Below, in pieces: positions 35,144-44,812 of a stretch of DNA of 64,000 nucleotides (positions within the stretch are counted from its first letter, which is position 1; the number at the start of each line of letters is the position of its first letter). Source of the DNA: Actinopolymorpha pittospori (GTDB lineage Bacteria > Actinomycetota > Actinomycetes > Propionibacteriales > Actinopolymorphaceae). The DNA lies in the NCBI RefSeq assembly GCF_014873875.1, contig NZ_JADBEM010000001.1, forward strand, positions 6,262,001 through 6,326,000. The letters are read 5' to 3'. The notes beneath the pieces are model-generated. The model was not told the origin of the DNA, did not search any database, and saw only the letters and a list, made by a program, of their open reading frames with translations. Position numbers and translations under genes: made by a program.

Positions 35144-37130
35144 GACAAGCCTGACCGAGCGGCTGCTCCACACCGCCGGTGTCATCGACGAGGTCGGCAG
35201 CGTCGACGACGGAAACACCCAGACCGACTCTCTCGCGTTGGAACGCCAACGCGGCATCACGATCAAGTCCGCGGTCGTGTCGTTCGTCATCGACGACGTC
35301 ACCGTCAACCTGATCGACACACCCGGCCACCCCGACTTCATCGCCGAGGTGGAACGCGTCTTGAGCGTGCTCGACGGCGCCGCTCTGGTGATCTCCGCCG
35401 TCGAGGGTGTGCAGGCCCAGACCCGCGTCCTGATGCGGACGTTGCAACGACTGCGCATTCCGACGCTCCTGTTCGTCAACAAGATCGACCGTGGCGGCGC
35501 CGACTGCACCCGGGTGCTGCGGGAGATCTCCGAGAAGCTCACCCCGGCGATCGTCCCGATGGGGTCGGCCACCGAACTCGGCACCCGGGGTGCGCGTTTC
35601 ACGCCTTTCGCGACGACCGACGCGTCCCACACCGCTCGGCTCACCGAGGTCCTGGCCGACCAGGACGACGCTCTGCTCGCCGCGTACGTCGACGACCCGG
35701 CAACCGTGCCCTACCACCAGGTGTACGACGCCCTCGCGGCGCAGACCGGCCGGGCGTTGGTGCATCCGGTGTTCATCGGCTCGGCGATCACCGGTGCCGG
35801 TGTCGAACCCCTCATCGCGGGCATCACCAGGCTGCTGCCCGCGGCCGACGGGAGGGTCGACGGGCCGGCGTCGGGCACCGTCTTCAAGGTCGAACGCGGT
35901 TCGGCGGGGGAGAAGATCGCCTACGTGCGGATGTTCGGGGGCACCATCCACACGCGCGAACGCATTCGCCTGCCCGGAGACACCGAAGGAAAGATCACCG
36001 CCATCAGTGTGTTCGACCGTGGGTCGGCGCCGTCGCGGCCGTCGGTCTCGGCCGGGCAGATCGGCAAGCTCTGGGGCCTTGGCGGCATCCAGATCGGTGA
36101 CGCGGTTGGTGTCTCACTCGCGCCTTCGGACGCGCACCACTTCGCCCCGCCGACCCTCGAGACCGTCGTCGTACCGACCAGTCCGAGTGACAAGGGCGCG
36201 TTGCACGTCGCCCTCGCCCAACTCGCCGAACAGGACCCGCTGATCAACCTGCGCCAGGACGACGAGCGGCAGGAGATCTTCGTGTCGCTCTACGGTGAGG
36301 TGCAGAAGGAGGTCATCCAGGCGACGCTGACGACCGACTTCGGCATCGACGTCACGTTCCGCGAGACGACGACGATCTGCGTCGAACGCCCGACCGGAAC
36401 CGGAACGGCTGTCGAGCGGCTCGGGGCGGGTCGGGACGCGAGCACCCACCAGACCATCCTGCCGACCCTGGACGGTGATCCCAATCCGTTCCTCGCCGGG
36501 GTCGGGCTGCGCATCGATCCCGCTCCCATCGGCAGCGGCATCGAGTTCCGGCTCGAGATCGAACTCGGTTCGTTGCCGCCGGCGTTCCTGAAGGCGATCG
36601 AGAACACCGTGCGCGAGACGCTGCACCAGGGCCTGCACGGATGGGAGGTCCTGGACTGCGTGGTCACCCTGACCTACTCCGGTTACGTCCCACGGCAGGG
36701 CAAGCGGGGTACGACGTTCGATCCCAGCATCTCCAGCAGCGCGGGCGACTTCCGCAACCTCACGCCGCTGGTCGTGATCGGCGCGCTGAAGGAGGCCGGC
36801 ACCCAGGTCTATGAGCCGGTCCATCGGTTCACCCTCGAGGCTCCCGACGACACCCTCGGCGCGGTCCTGCCCGTCCTGTTGCGGTTGCGGGCGGTGTCGA
36901 ACCCGGCCGCGCTGCGCGGGTCGTCGGCCACCATCGAAGGCGAGATCCCGGCGGCCAGGGTCTACGAACTCCAGCAACAGCTCCCGTCGCTGACCCGCGG
37001 CGAAGGCGTGCTCGAGTGCGCGTTCTCCCACTACCAACCCGTGCGCGGTGAGGTACCGAGCCGGCAGCGATCCGACCACAACCCGCTCAACCGTAAGGAG
37101 TACCTGCTGCGCCTGAAGCGGCGGGCGTAG
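35097..37130 (+). CDS. TetM/OtrA-like ribosomal protection GTPase
   Basis: This 677-residue EF-G-like GTPase has G1 AHVDAGKT (residues 10-17), G2 RGITIKS, G3 DTPGH and G4 NKID, followed by EF-G domains II-V. The domain IV loop reads FDPSISSSAGDFRNLTPLV, resembling the S-T-P-A-D-F-R-x-L-A-P loop with which TetM evicts tetracycline. Such proteins release tetracyclines from the ribosome. Chromosomal OtrA-like copies in actinomycetes may have other translational duties. The GTG at 35097 has AGAGGA 11 bases upstream; ATG at 35103 is the alternative. The gene overlaps the convergent GntR gene by 44 bases. Confidence 0.9.
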   Translation: MSMVNLGILAHVDAGKTSLTERLLHTAGVIDEVGSVDDGNTQTDSLALERQRGITIKSAVVSFVIDDVTVNLIDTPGHPDFIAEVERVLSVLDGAALVISAVEGVQAQTRVLMRTLQRLRIPTLLFVNKIDRGGADCTRVLREISEKLTPAIVPMGSATELGTRGARFTPFATTDASHTARLTEVLADQDDALLAAYVDDPATVPYHQVYDALAAQTGRALVHPVFIGSAITGAGVEPLIAGITRLLPAADGRVDGPASGTVFKVERGSAGEKIAYVRMFGGTIHTRERIRLPGDTEGKITAISVFDRGSAPSRPSVSAGQIGKLWGLGGIQIGDAVGVSLAPSDAHHFAPPTLETVVVPTSPSDKGALHVALAQLAEQDPLINLRQDDERQEIFVSLYGEVQKEVIQATLTTDFGIDVTFRETTTICVERPTGTGTAVERLGAGRDASTHQTILPTLDGDPNPFLAGVGLRIDPAPIGSGIEFRLEIELGSLPPAFLKAIENTVRETLHQGLHGWEVLDCVVTLTYSGYVPRQGKRGTTFDPSISSSAGDFRNLTPLVVIGALKEAGTQVYEPVHRFTLEAPDDTLGAVLPVLLRLRAVSNPAALRGSSATIEGEIPAARVYELQQQLPSLTRGEGVLECAFSHYQPVRGEVPSRQRSDHNPLNRKEYLLRLKRRA

Positions 37131-37899
37131 GTCGGGAGGCGTCCTCCGTTCCTGGCTGGTCGCCCTCGCCCTCGCCCTCGCCCTCGACACGATGGGTCAG
37201 CGCCACCTTGAACGCGAGCCGGTGGTGGCGTTCGACCAGCCGCCGAGCCAGCCGGAGGTCGCCGGCCGCCAGGGCGTTGGTGATCGCCGTGTGGTCGGCG
37301 AGGGAGTTGCGCGCGGCCTCGGGGATGGCATAGACCCGCTGGCCGAAGGGCATGGTGGCCTCGATCAGGCCGACGGCCATGGCCACCATCGGCGGATTGG
37401 AAGCCGCCTCGCAGATCGTCGCGTGGAAGTCCCGGTCCAGTCGCGACATCCGGATCGCGTCACCGCGCGCGCAGGCGAGTGCGGCTTCCTCGACGCCGGC
37501 GCGGAGCTCCTCGACGAGTGAGGGGAGCGCCGCCCGCGGAATCAGGCGGACGGCCGCCGGCTCGATGGCGCACCGGATCTGGTTGAGGTGTTCGAGGTCG
37601 CGGCGATGTGCCTGGAGCCAGGTGCGGACGAGAGACAGGCTCGCCTGTGCGCTGAGCTGCCCCTGGACGAACCGGCCGCGGCCCACGTGGGCATGGATGA
37701 GACCCGCCGACTCGAGCATCTTCAGTGCCTCCCGCAGGGGAGACCTGGAGACCTCCAGCTGCTCGATGAGCTGGCGCTCGGTCGGCAGTTTGAAGCCGGG
37801 CGGCCAACGACCGCTGTGGATGAGCTCGCGGAGTCGCCCGGCCACCGCGTCGGCGAGCGACCCGGACTCCTCACCGAGGTCGATCGCCTTCAGCGCCAT
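37087..37899 (-). CDS. GntR-family regulator, FadR subfamily
   Basis: The 270-residue product has the winged helix LADAVAGRLRELIHSGRWPP, then LPTERQLIEQLEVSRSPLRE and LIHAHVGRGRFV (residues 15-80). The FCD ligand domain has the metal-binding Asp and His residues in DRDFHATICE, SLADHTAI and VERHH. It is divergent from the sugar importer operon at 38112 and is its likely repressor, sensing a pathway acid or sugar acid (inferred). The tail contains EGEGEGEGD, from a six-base repeat, and overlaps the end of the ribosomal protection gene. Confidence 0.92.
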   Translation of the reverse strand: MALKAIDLGEESGSLADAVAGRLRELIHSGRWPPGFKLPTERQLIEQLEVSRSPLREALKMLESAGLIHAHVGRGRFVQGQLSAQASLSLVRTWLQAHRRDLEHLNQIRCAIEPAAVRLIPRAALPSLVEELRAGVEEAALACARGDAIRMSRLDRDFHATICEAASNPPMVAMAVGLIEATMPFGQRVYAIPEAARNSLADHTAITNALAAGDLRLARRLVERHHRLAFKVALTHRVEGEGEGEGDQPGTEDASRPTPAASGAAGTPYG

Positions 37900-37918
37900 G
37901 TCGACGAAGTAAATCGCT

Positions 37919-37968
37919 CAGACCAATCAGACGCAACCCTTGACGGGGCTTCGTTTCGGCTCCATCAT
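37919..37968 (+). promoter_or_regulatory. Candidate promoter/operator of the catabolic operon
   Basis: TTGACG at 37940 and CATCAT at 37963 are spaced 17 bases apart upstream of the binding-protein gene. Just before them TCAGAC occurs twice 9 bases apart (TCAGACCAATCAGAC), possible GntR contact points. The -10 is poor, so this is tentative. Confidence 0.35.
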
Positions 37969-38111
37969 CCAAACGCATCACAGATCACATTCACGCGGAT
38001 TGGCAGCGATCCCTACCCCTCCTTTCACGAGGGATGGGAAGTGTTCCAGTGCGATGCTCGGGGACGTCGCATCGAATCTTCTCGGTGGTGCCGACAACGA
38101 GGAGTCGACCG

Positions 38112-39431
38112 ATGACCGTGCCACGGAAAGCCGCAGGGATACGTAAGGTCGCCGTTGCTGTGGCGGTCGGAGCACTCTCCCTCGCTTCGTGTACGGGTGG
38201 AGGAACCCCGACAGCGGCCGACGACGGCCCCGACAGTGGATCGGTGACCATCACCTATCTCGTCGGGCAGCCCGAGAATCCCTCCGACGCCAAACTGATC
38301 GAGCAGGACATCGACAGTTTCGAGGCCAAGAACTCCGGCATCACCGTCGAGCTCAAGACGATCAATCCCGACAGCGTCCGAACAGTCCTGCAGACCCAGT
38401 TGCGCAGTGGCAGTGGACCGGACGTCTTCGGCTACGACACCGGCCCAGGGTTCGCCGGAGTCCTGGCCGATGCCGGCCTCCTCTACGACCTGACCGGTGC
38501 GTACGAGAAGAACGGCTGGAAGATCTACGACTGGGCCAAGCAGCGGGTGACCTTCGACGGAAAGATCCTCGGCGTTCCGGACCAGGTCGAGGAGGTCGGT
38601 GTCTACTACAACAAGGACATCTTCGACAAGTACTCCTTGGCGCCACCGAAGGATCTCGCCGACTTCGCCCGGATCGCGGACACCCTGAAGAGCAACGGCG
38701 TCACACCGTTGAGCTTCGGCAACAAGGAGGGATGGCAGGGCGGCCACATCCTGTCGATGGCGCTCAGCAGTGCCGTGGGCCAGGCCGGTATGGAGGATCT
38801 GCTGGCCGGGAGGAAGTCGTGGGCGGATCCGGAGGTCGTGGACGCGATCAGCCTCTTCTTCGACCAGTACCAGAAGGCCGGCTACCTACCGAAGTCGCCC
38901 AACGCGATCACCGGTGACAACGCCAACGCGTTGTTCTACTCCGGCAAGGCGGCGATGACCCCGACCGGCACCTGGCTGGTACGCGACATCCAGAGCACCG
39001 TGAAGTTCGAGGTCGGCTTCTTTCCCTTCCCGGCGCCCGACGGAAAGGGCATCTTCGCCGGTGGCCTCGGTGGTGGAACCTTCGTGTCGGCGAAGACCCG
39101 CCATCCCGATGCGGCGGTGAAACTCCTCGACTACCTGGTCAGCGCGGAACACGGCAGGTGGCAGGTGGAGAAGTACCACACGATCCCGGCGTTTCCCGTC
39201 GACGTGCAGGGTGCCGACACCGAGCCCCTGTTCGGCCAGATTCTCGCGGACACGGCCAAGATCTCCTCCGGGGAAGGCGAGTTCGGCTTCAACATCGACG
39301 TCCTGACCAACGACGAGTTCAACAAGGCGATGTGGGAGGGACTCCAGTCGGTCCTGGTCGGGACGAAGACACCGCGGCAGGTCGCGGACGAACTGCAGGA
39401 AGCGTTCGAGCCACCCACGGCTGGTGAGTGA
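38112..39431 (+). CDS. Sugar ABC transporter lipoprotein binding protein
   Basis: This 439-residue lipoprotein has a basic signal (RKAAGIRKVAVAVAVGALSL) ending in LASC (Cys near 26). A family-1 solute-binding fold follows, with VRTVLQTQLRSGSGPDVFGY, DQVEEVGVYYNKDIF and GKAAMTPTGTWLV. It captures a sugar or glycoside outside the cell for the two permeases that follow at once. AGGAG lies 8 bases before the ATG at 38112. The stop is 3 bases before the permease start, so translation is coupled. Confidence 0.94.
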   Translation: MTVPRKAAGIRKVAVAVAVGALSLASCTGGGTPTAADDGPDSGSVTITYLVGQPENPSDAKLIEQDIDSFEAKNSGITVELKTINPDSVRTVLQTQLRSGSGPDVFGYDTGPGFAGVLADAGLLYDLTGAYEKNGWKIYDWAKQRVTFDGKILGVPDQVEEVGVYYNKDIFDKYSLAPPKDLADFARIADTLKSNGVTPLSFGNKEGWQGGHILSMALSSAVGQAGMEDLLAGRKSWADPEVVDAISLFFDQYQKAGYLPKSPNAITGDNANALFYSGKAAMTPTGTWLVRDIQSTVKFEVGFFPFPAPDGKGIFAGGLGGGTFVSAKTRHPDAAVKLLDYLVSAEHGRWQVEKYHTIPAFPVDVQGADTEPLFGQILADTAKISSGEGEFGFNIDVLTNDEFNKAMWEGLQSVLVGTKTPRQVADELQEAFEPPTAGE

Positions 39432-39434
39432 TCG

Positions 39435-40343
39435 ATGGCTTCGGCATCCGCGGTGGGAGTTCGCGCGACCAGGAACGCGAAGGCCTGGCTCGGCATCCTC
39501 CTCGTCGCGCCGACCCTCGTCCTGACGGTCGTCTTCTTCCTCTTCCCCCTCGCCAGCTCCATCTACTTCTCGCTCACGTCCTGGAACGGCACCACGGTGC
39601 AGGCGCCGTTCGTCGGCCTGAGCAACTTCACCGCGATGGCCACCGACCCCGAGGTCCTCCACGCCCTTGGCAACAACGCGATCTGGGTGGTGATCGGCAC
39701 CGCGGCGCCGCTGATCGTCGGGCTCGTGCTCGCCGTCATTCTCTGGACGGGTGTGAGCGCGGTGCTGCTCTACCGGCTGGTGTTCTTCCTGCCGTTCGTC
39801 CTGCCCGGGGTGGCCATCGGCATCGTCTGGGGCTGGATCTACGACCCCGTGAACGGCTGGCTCAACCGGTTGCTCGGCTACGTCGGTCTGGAGGAGTTCG
39901 CGCGCGGCTGGCTGGGGGAGCCGGGAAGCGCGCTGTACGCCGTTCTCGCCGCCGCCATCTGGGCGACGTTCGGCTTCGTCGTGGTGATCTTCCTGGCCGC
40001 CCTGCAGAACGTCGACCTGGACCAGGTGGACGCGGCCCGGTTGGACGGCGCCGGATCGCTGCAGCGGCTGTGGTACGTGATCATGCCGCAGATCATGCCG
40101 GTCTTCCTGATGGTCACCACGATCACGCTGGTGGGTGGCATCAGCGTCTTCGACATCGTCTTCATCATGACCGGTGGCGGTCCCGGCAACGCCACGTCCG
40201 TCCTCGGAACCTACGCCTACGAAAACGCCTTCCAGCTCAACAAGATCGGGTACGGAACGGCGCTCGCGCTGCTCATCACCGTCCTGTCGGTGCCGATCGT
40301 CGTGCTGTTGAACCACGTCCAGCGTCGGCTCTCGGATCGGTGA
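39435..40343 (+). CDS. Sugar ABC transporter permease (MalF/UgpA type)
   Basis: The 302-residue product has six membrane segments and the EAA loop DAARLDGAGSLQRLWYVIMP near residue 200. It pairs with the next permease to form the importer channel. As in the cluster at 10-13 kb, no ATPase is encoded, fitting the shared MsiK-type arrangement of actinomycetes (inferred). Confidence 0.95.
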   Translation: MASASAVGVRATRNAKAWLGILLVAPTLVLTVVFFLFPLASSIYFSLTSWNGTTVQAPFVGLSNFTAMATDPEVLHALGNNAIWVVIGTAAPLIVGLVLAVILWTGVSAVLLYRLVFFLPFVLPGVAIGIVWGWIYDPVNGWLNRLLGYVGLEEFARGWLGEPGSALYAVLAAAIWATFGFVVVIFLAALQNVDLDQVDAARLDGAGSLQRLWYVIMPQIMPVFLMVTTITLVGGISVFDIVFIMTGGGPGNATSVLGTYAYENAFQLNKIGYGTALALLITVLSVPIVVLLNHVQRRLSDR

Positions 40344-40354
40344 GGGGTGAGGCG

Positions 40355-41254
40355 ATGAGCGCTTCGGTGACCACCGGGCTCTCCCGGTCCGCCACGAGGA
40401 CCGGAGATGCCGGCGTGTCCCGGCGGCCCGGTGACCGGCTGTCGGTGGGGATCGGCAAGCACGCGGTCCTCCTGGTCTTCGCCGCGATCTCCCTCTTTCC
40501 GGTCGTCCTGGTCGTGTCGACCGCGTTGAAGAGCGCGATCGACGTGCGCACCGACCCGTTCGGGCTGTTCGGATCGTTCAGCTTCCAGAACTTCGTCGTC
40601 GCCTGGACCGACGGAAGGTTCGGAGCCTTCCTGTGGAACAGCGTGTTGTTGTCGGTGCCGACCACCGTCGTGGTCGTCGCGCTGTCGACCGCCGCCGGAT
40701 ACGCGTTCGCCCGGTGCCCGTTTCCCGGCCGGGGCATCGCCTTCTACGCGGTCGTGCTCGGCCTGCTGGTCCCGTTCTTCACGTTCATGATCCCGCTGTA
40801 CTTCCAGTTGCGCGACATCGGCCTGCTCGACACGCTGATCGGCGTCCAACTCGTGCTCGTCTCGACGGGACTGTCGTTCGGCACCTTCTTCATGCGCTCG
40901 TTCTTCGTCGACCTGCCCGACGAACTCGAGCAGGCGGCGCGGGTGGACGGCGCCAGCGAATGGCGGATCTTCTGGTACGTCATGACTCCGCTGGTGCGGT
41001 CCGGTGCGGGCGCCCTGGCGGTGTTCACGTTCCTGCAGAACTGGAACAACTTCCTGGTACCCCTGCTCTATCTCCCCGGTGGCGACTACACGCCGCTGAC
41101 CGCGGGCCTGTACCTGTTCGCGAGTGGCCGCACGATCGAGGTGGGCCCGCTCGCCGCCGGCACCCTGATCACCATCCTGCCGGTCATGGCGTTGTTCGTC
41201 GCCGCCCAACGCCAGGTCATCCGTGGATTCATCGCCGGCTCGGTCAAGGGGTGA
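40355..41254 (+). CDS. Sugar ABC transporter permease (MalG type)
   Basis: This 299-residue membrane protein has six segments, the EAA loop QAARVDGASEWRIFWYVMTP and the usual tail AAQRQVIRGFIAGSVKG. Its ATG at 40355 follows GTGAGG closely. It starts 11 bases after the first permease and completes the importer. Confidence 0.95.
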   Translation: MSASVTTGLSRSATRTGDAGVSRRPGDRLSVGIGKHAVLLVFAAISLFPVVLVVSTALKSAIDVRTDPFGLFGSFSFQNFVVAWTDGRFGAFLWNSVLLSVPTTVVVVALSTAAGYAFARCPFPGRGIAFYAVVLGLLVPFFTFMIPLYFQLRDIGLLDTLIGVQLVLVSTGLSFGTFFMRSFFVDLPDELEQAARVDGASEWRIFWYVMTPLVRSGAGALAVFTFLQNWNNFLVPLLYLPGGDYTPLTAGLYLFASGRTIEVGPLAAGTLITILPVMALFVAAQRQVIRGFIAGSVKG

Positions 41255-41325
41255 GTCACCGCGAGCCGACGCCGGACGACAGTCCGGCCGACCCCGCCGT
41301 CCGCCAAGGAAGGGAGTGACCATCC

Positions 41326-42378
41326 ATGGGCAAGGTCGTGCGCTTCGAGGCACCACGCACCGCCTCGATCGTCACCGAGGACGATCCTCCGCTCGGCCCG
41401 GACGAGGTCCGGCTGCGCACCCTCTACTCCGGCATCTCGGCGGGTACCGAACTCACCGCCTACCGTGGCTCCAACCCCTACCTCACCAAGCGTTGGGACG
41501 ACGACCAGCGCCTGTTCGTACCCGGGTCGACGAGCCGGGAGTACCCGCTCGACGGATGGGGGTACGAAGAGGTCGGCGAGGTCGTCGAGACCGGTGCGGA
41601 GGTGACGTCGGTTCGCGCGGGGCAGGTGGTCTGGGGCACCTGGGGACACCGGACGAGCTGCGTGCGGAGCGCGGAGTACGCCGCCGACCGGATCCTCGAC
41701 CCTGATGCCGACCCGATGCTCGGGATCTTCTCCCAGATCGGCGCGATCGCTCTCAACGTCGTCCTCGACGCCGACATCCACATCGGCGAGACCGTCGCGG
41801 TGTTCGGCCTGGGCGTTCCCGGCCAGATCGCCGCGCAACTGGCCCGACTCAACGGTGCGCGTGTCATCGGGGTCGACGCGATCCCCGGTCGGCTCGAGCT
41901 CGCCCGATCGCTCGGCGCCGAGGAGGTGCTCGACGCCCGCGAAGGGTCGGTCGCCGAACGCGTCCACGAGCTGACGCAGGGCCGCGGCGCGGACGTCTCG
42001 CTCGAGGTGAGCGGCAGGTATCCCGCGCTGCACGAGGCGATCCGTTCGACCGCGTACTCCGCGCGCGTCGTCGCCGCGGGCTTCTTCCAGGGCGAAGGGC
42101 AGGGGCTCCTGCTGGGCGAGGAGTTCCATCACAACCGCGTGCAGGTGGTCTGCTCCCAGATCTCCGGCGTCGCGCCCGCGTTGTCCTACCGCTGGAATCC
42201 CCACCGTGTCGCGCGTACGGCGATCGACCTCGCGGTCGCGGGCCGGCTTCAGGTACGTCCGCTCGTCAGTCACGTGCTGCCCTTCAGCGACGCGGCCAAG
42301 GCGTTCGAGCTGCTCGACACGACACCGGAGCAGGCCGTCCAGGTCGTTCTGGAGATGGAGAGAGGATCGAACCCGTGA
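41326..42378 (+). CDS. Medium-chain dehydrogenase without catalytic zinc site
   Basis: The 350-residue product has the MDR N-terminal fold (RLRTLYSGISAGTELTAYRG) and Rossmann motif VAVFGLGVPGQIAAQLARL near residue 150. The Cys and His zinc ligands usual in alcohol dehydrogenases are missing: GTEL stands where G-x-D-x-C/GTE-H would be. The type resembles the bacteriochlorophyllide/zinc-independent sugar-acid MDRs found in sugar operons. It probably oxidises or reduces a sugar derivative. It ends in a 4-base overlap (GTGA) with the next gene. Confidence 0.88.
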   Translation: MGKVVRFEAPRTASIVTEDDPPLGPDEVRLRTLYSGISAGTELTAYRGSNPYLTKRWDDDQRLFVPGSTSREYPLDGWGYEEVGEVVETGAEVTSVRAGQVVWGTWGHRTSCVRSAEYAADRILDPDADPMLGIFSQIGAIALNVVLDADIHIGETVAVFGLGVPGQIAAQLARLNGARVIGVDAIPGRLELARSLGAEEVLDAREGSVAERVHELTQGRGADVSLEVSGRYPALHEAIRSTAYSARVVAAGFFQGEGQGLLLGEEFHHNRVQVVCSQISGVAPALSYRWNPHRVARTAIDLAVAGRLQVRPLVSHVLPFSDAAKAFELLDTTPEQAVQVVLEMERGSNP

Positions 42379-43187
42379 CGATCAGACTCGCCGCGCAGGA
42401 GCACATGCTCGAGGGCGCGACCCTGGTGGAGAAGTTCCGCTTCGCGCAGGCATGCGGGTTCGACGGTGTCGAGCTGCGGGGCGCCGGTAAGGGATGGTTC
42501 GGCGCCCGGGTCGAGGAGGTCCGCGCCGCCCGTGCGGCCGGCGTCGTCATGCCGACGGTCTGCGTGATGATGGACCACTTCATCGGCGACTTCGACGCGG
42601 CCCGGCGTAAGGACGCGCGGGAGCAGATGAAGATCCTGCTCTCCGTCATCGTCGAGGCGGGTGGGTTCGGAGCCGTCACGCCGGCGTCGTACGGCATGTT
42701 CTCCCTCCGGCTCCCGCCGTTCGAACCTCCGCGCACGGCGGAGCAGGACCGCGAGATCCTGCTGGAGGAGCTGACCGCACTCGGAGAACACGCCCGGGAC
42801 GTCGGCGCGGTGGTCCTGCTGGAACCGCTGAACCGGTACGAGGACCACATGGTCAACACCCTCGCCGCGGGCGCCGGCCTGGTGCGCGAGGTGGGCCTCG
42901 CGAGCGTGGCGTTGATCGGCGACTTCTTCCACATGAGCATCGAGGAGTCCGACCCGGCGCAGGCCCTGCGCGACGTCGCGCCGCACCTGCGTCATCTCCA
43001 ACTCGGCGACACCAACCGCCTGGAGCCCGGAGCGGGCCACTACGACTGGGCCCGCAGCCTGGACGCTCTGGAGGAGATCGGGTACGACGGCTGGATGGCG
43101 ATGGAGTGCCGGCTGTCCGGACCACCCGCGCAGGTGCTGCCGCGGGTGTCGGCGCTGCTACGGCGACCGGCGGGCGCGGATGCTTGA
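42375..43187 (+). CDS. Sugar-phosphate isomerase/epimerase-like TIM barrel
   Basis: This 270-residue protein is of the xylose-isomerase-like (AP endonuclease 2) fold. Its metal-binding positions appear in LLEPLNRYEDHMVNT (Glu), LIGDFFHM (Asp/His), HLQLGDTNR (His) and MECRLSG (Glu). Such enzymes epimerise or isomerise sugars and sugar acids. It overlaps its neighbours on both sides (4 and 8 bases), so it belongs to the same polycistron. Confidence 0.9.
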   Translation: MTIRLAAQEHMLEGATLVEKFRFAQACGFDGVELRGAGKGWFGARVEEVRAARAAGVVMPTVCVMMDHFIGDFDAARRKDAREQMKILLSVIVEAGGFGAVTPASYGMFSLRLPPFEPPRTAEQDREILLEELTALGEHARDVGAVVLLEPLNRYEDHMVNTLAAGAGLVREVGLASVALIGDFFHMSIEESDPAQALRDVAPHLRHLQLGDTNRLEPGAGHYDWARSLDALEEIGYDGWMAMECRLSGPPAQVLPRVSALLRRPAGADA

Positions 43188-44781
43188 CCTGCTCGTCGCC
43201 GGCGGACTGGTCGTGGACGGCGACGGGCGTCCGGCGTACCCGGCCGACGTCGGTGTCCGCGGAGATCGGGTCGTCGCGGTCGGCCCGCTCCCGCACGCCG
43301 GCGCGCACCGACGCATCGACGCCACCGGTCTCACGGTCTGCCCGGGGCTGATCGACCCGCACAGCCACAGCGACTGGTCGATCCTCGGCAACCCCACCGC
43401 GCAGAGCACGATCCGCCAGGGCGTCACGACCGAGGTCGTCGGGAACTGCGGTGTCACCTACGCACCGCTGGGGCCGGCGTCGCGGATCGCCGCGGCGGCT
43501 GCGCTGCGGGGGTTCGGCTACGACGGACCGGTGGACTGGAGGAGCTTCGGCGACCTGCTGGACCGGGTCGCGAGCATCCGCACGTCCCAGAACCTCGCCT
43601 GGTACGTCGGCCACAGCGCGCTCCGCGACGCCGCCGGCGTCGGGACGGGGACTCCCACCGCCGAGCAACTCGCGGCGATGGCCGAGTTGCTCGCCGAGGC
43701 GATGGACGCGGGCGCGCTGGGGATGTCGAGCGGTCTGGAGTACGGCTCGGGACGTTCGGCCGGCACCGACGAACTGGTCGCGCTCGCCGCTGTCCTGCGG
43801 ACCCGAGGGGGCCGGTACGCGAGTCACATCCGCAACCGGGACGCCGCCCTCGGCGACGCGGTGGAGGAGTTCTTCACCGTCGCGAGGGCAGCGGGTGGGC
43901 GCGCGCAACTGTCGCACCTCAACGTCCGGCACGACACCGGTGCGGGGCCGGACGCGTGGGGACGCGCCGTCGAGCGTCTCGTCGCCGAGCGGAGCGGGGG
44001 AACCGACGTCCTCGCCGACATGACGCCCTACGCCGACGGCATCGGCATGGCCACCGGTCTGCTGCCTCCCTGGCTGCTCGCCGACGGCCCGGCCGAGGCG
44101 GCCGCGCTCCTCGGTGATCCCGACGTACGGCGGCGGCTGCGGCACGACTGCGACCGCTACTGGCGATTCGTCCACCGTGGCCAGTGGGACCGGGTCACCC
44201 TGCAGGCCAGCCCGGCGACACCTGAACTCGAAGGGCTGAGCTTCCCGGAGATCGCGCGCCGGCTCGGAGGCGACGAGTGGGACGCCTACTTCGACGTCCT
44301 CGCCGCGGCCGGACCCGACCTGGCGCACGTCCAGTTGCTCGCGCGACTCTTCACCGACGAGCATGTCGGGGAGGCGATCAGGCATCCGCTGTTCTGCCTC
44401 GGCGTCGACGCCTACACCAGCCGGATCGACGGGCCACTCGCGGCGCGGTCGCGGCACCCGCTCTTCTTCGCCGGTCACGTGCACTACCTGACCCACCATG
44501 TCCGTGACAAGGGAACGTTGACGCTGGAGACGGCGGTCCACAAGATGACGGCCATGGTGGCGGACCACTTCGGGCTGCCCGGGCGTGGCCGACTCCGGAC
44601 CGGTTCGTTCGCGGACATCGTCGTCTTCGACCTGCCCCGACTTCGCGAGACAGCGACCACACGCGCCCCGCACGCCTATCCGGTCGGGGTGCCGTACGTC
44701 GTCGTCAACGGCACACTGGTCGTCGACGAAGGCTCACACACCGAAGCCACGCCGGGCCGCTACCTGGCGCGCCAGCACTGA
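43180..44781 (+). CDS. D-aminoacylase/N-acyl-D-amino-acid deacylase-family amidohydrolase
   Basis: The 533-residue product has the amidohydrolase HxH in GLIDPHSHSDWS near residue 64. It also has GVTTEVVGNCG, SSGLEYGSG, YASHIRNRD, LSHLNVRHD and a likely catalytic Asp in LGVDAYTS, then the C-terminal GSFADIVVFDL beta sandwich. This is the D-aminoacylase layout. Within a sugar operon it may hydrolyse an N-acyl or lactone/amide bond in the imported compound rather than an amino acid. Substrate unproven. Confidence 0.88.
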   Translation: MLDLLVAGGLVVDGDGRPAYPADVGVRGDRVVAVGPLPHAGAHRRIDATGLTVCPGLIDPHSHSDWSILGNPTAQSTIRQGVTTEVVGNCGVTYAPLGPASRIAAAAALRGFGYDGPVDWRSFGDLLDRVASIRTSQNLAWYVGHSALRDAAGVGTGTPTAEQLAAMAELLAEAMDAGALGMSSGLEYGSGRSAGTDELVALAAVLRTRGGRYASHIRNRDAALGDAVEEFFTVARAAGGRAQLSHLNVRHDTGAGPDAWGRAVERLVAERSGGTDVLADMTPYADGIGMATGLLPPWLLADGPAEAAALLGDPDVRRRLRHDCDRYWRFVHRGQWDRVTLQASPATPELEGLSFPEIARRLGGDEWDAYFDVLAAAGPDLAHVQLLARLFTDEHVGEAIRHPLFCLGVDAYTSRIDGPLAARSRHPLFFAGHVHYLTHHVRDKGTLTLETAVHKMTAMVADHFGLPGRGRLRTGSFADIVVFDLPRLRETATTRAPHAYPVGVPYVVVNGTLVVDEGSHTEATPGRYLARQH

Positions 44782-44812
44782 CGAGTAAGCCCGGAAACAG
44801 GAGAGGGGACCG

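Noticed and set aside
42853..44673. A 606-codon reverse frame over the amidohydrolase
   Set aside because: It is antisense to an enzyme with clear metal motifs and lacks any domain.
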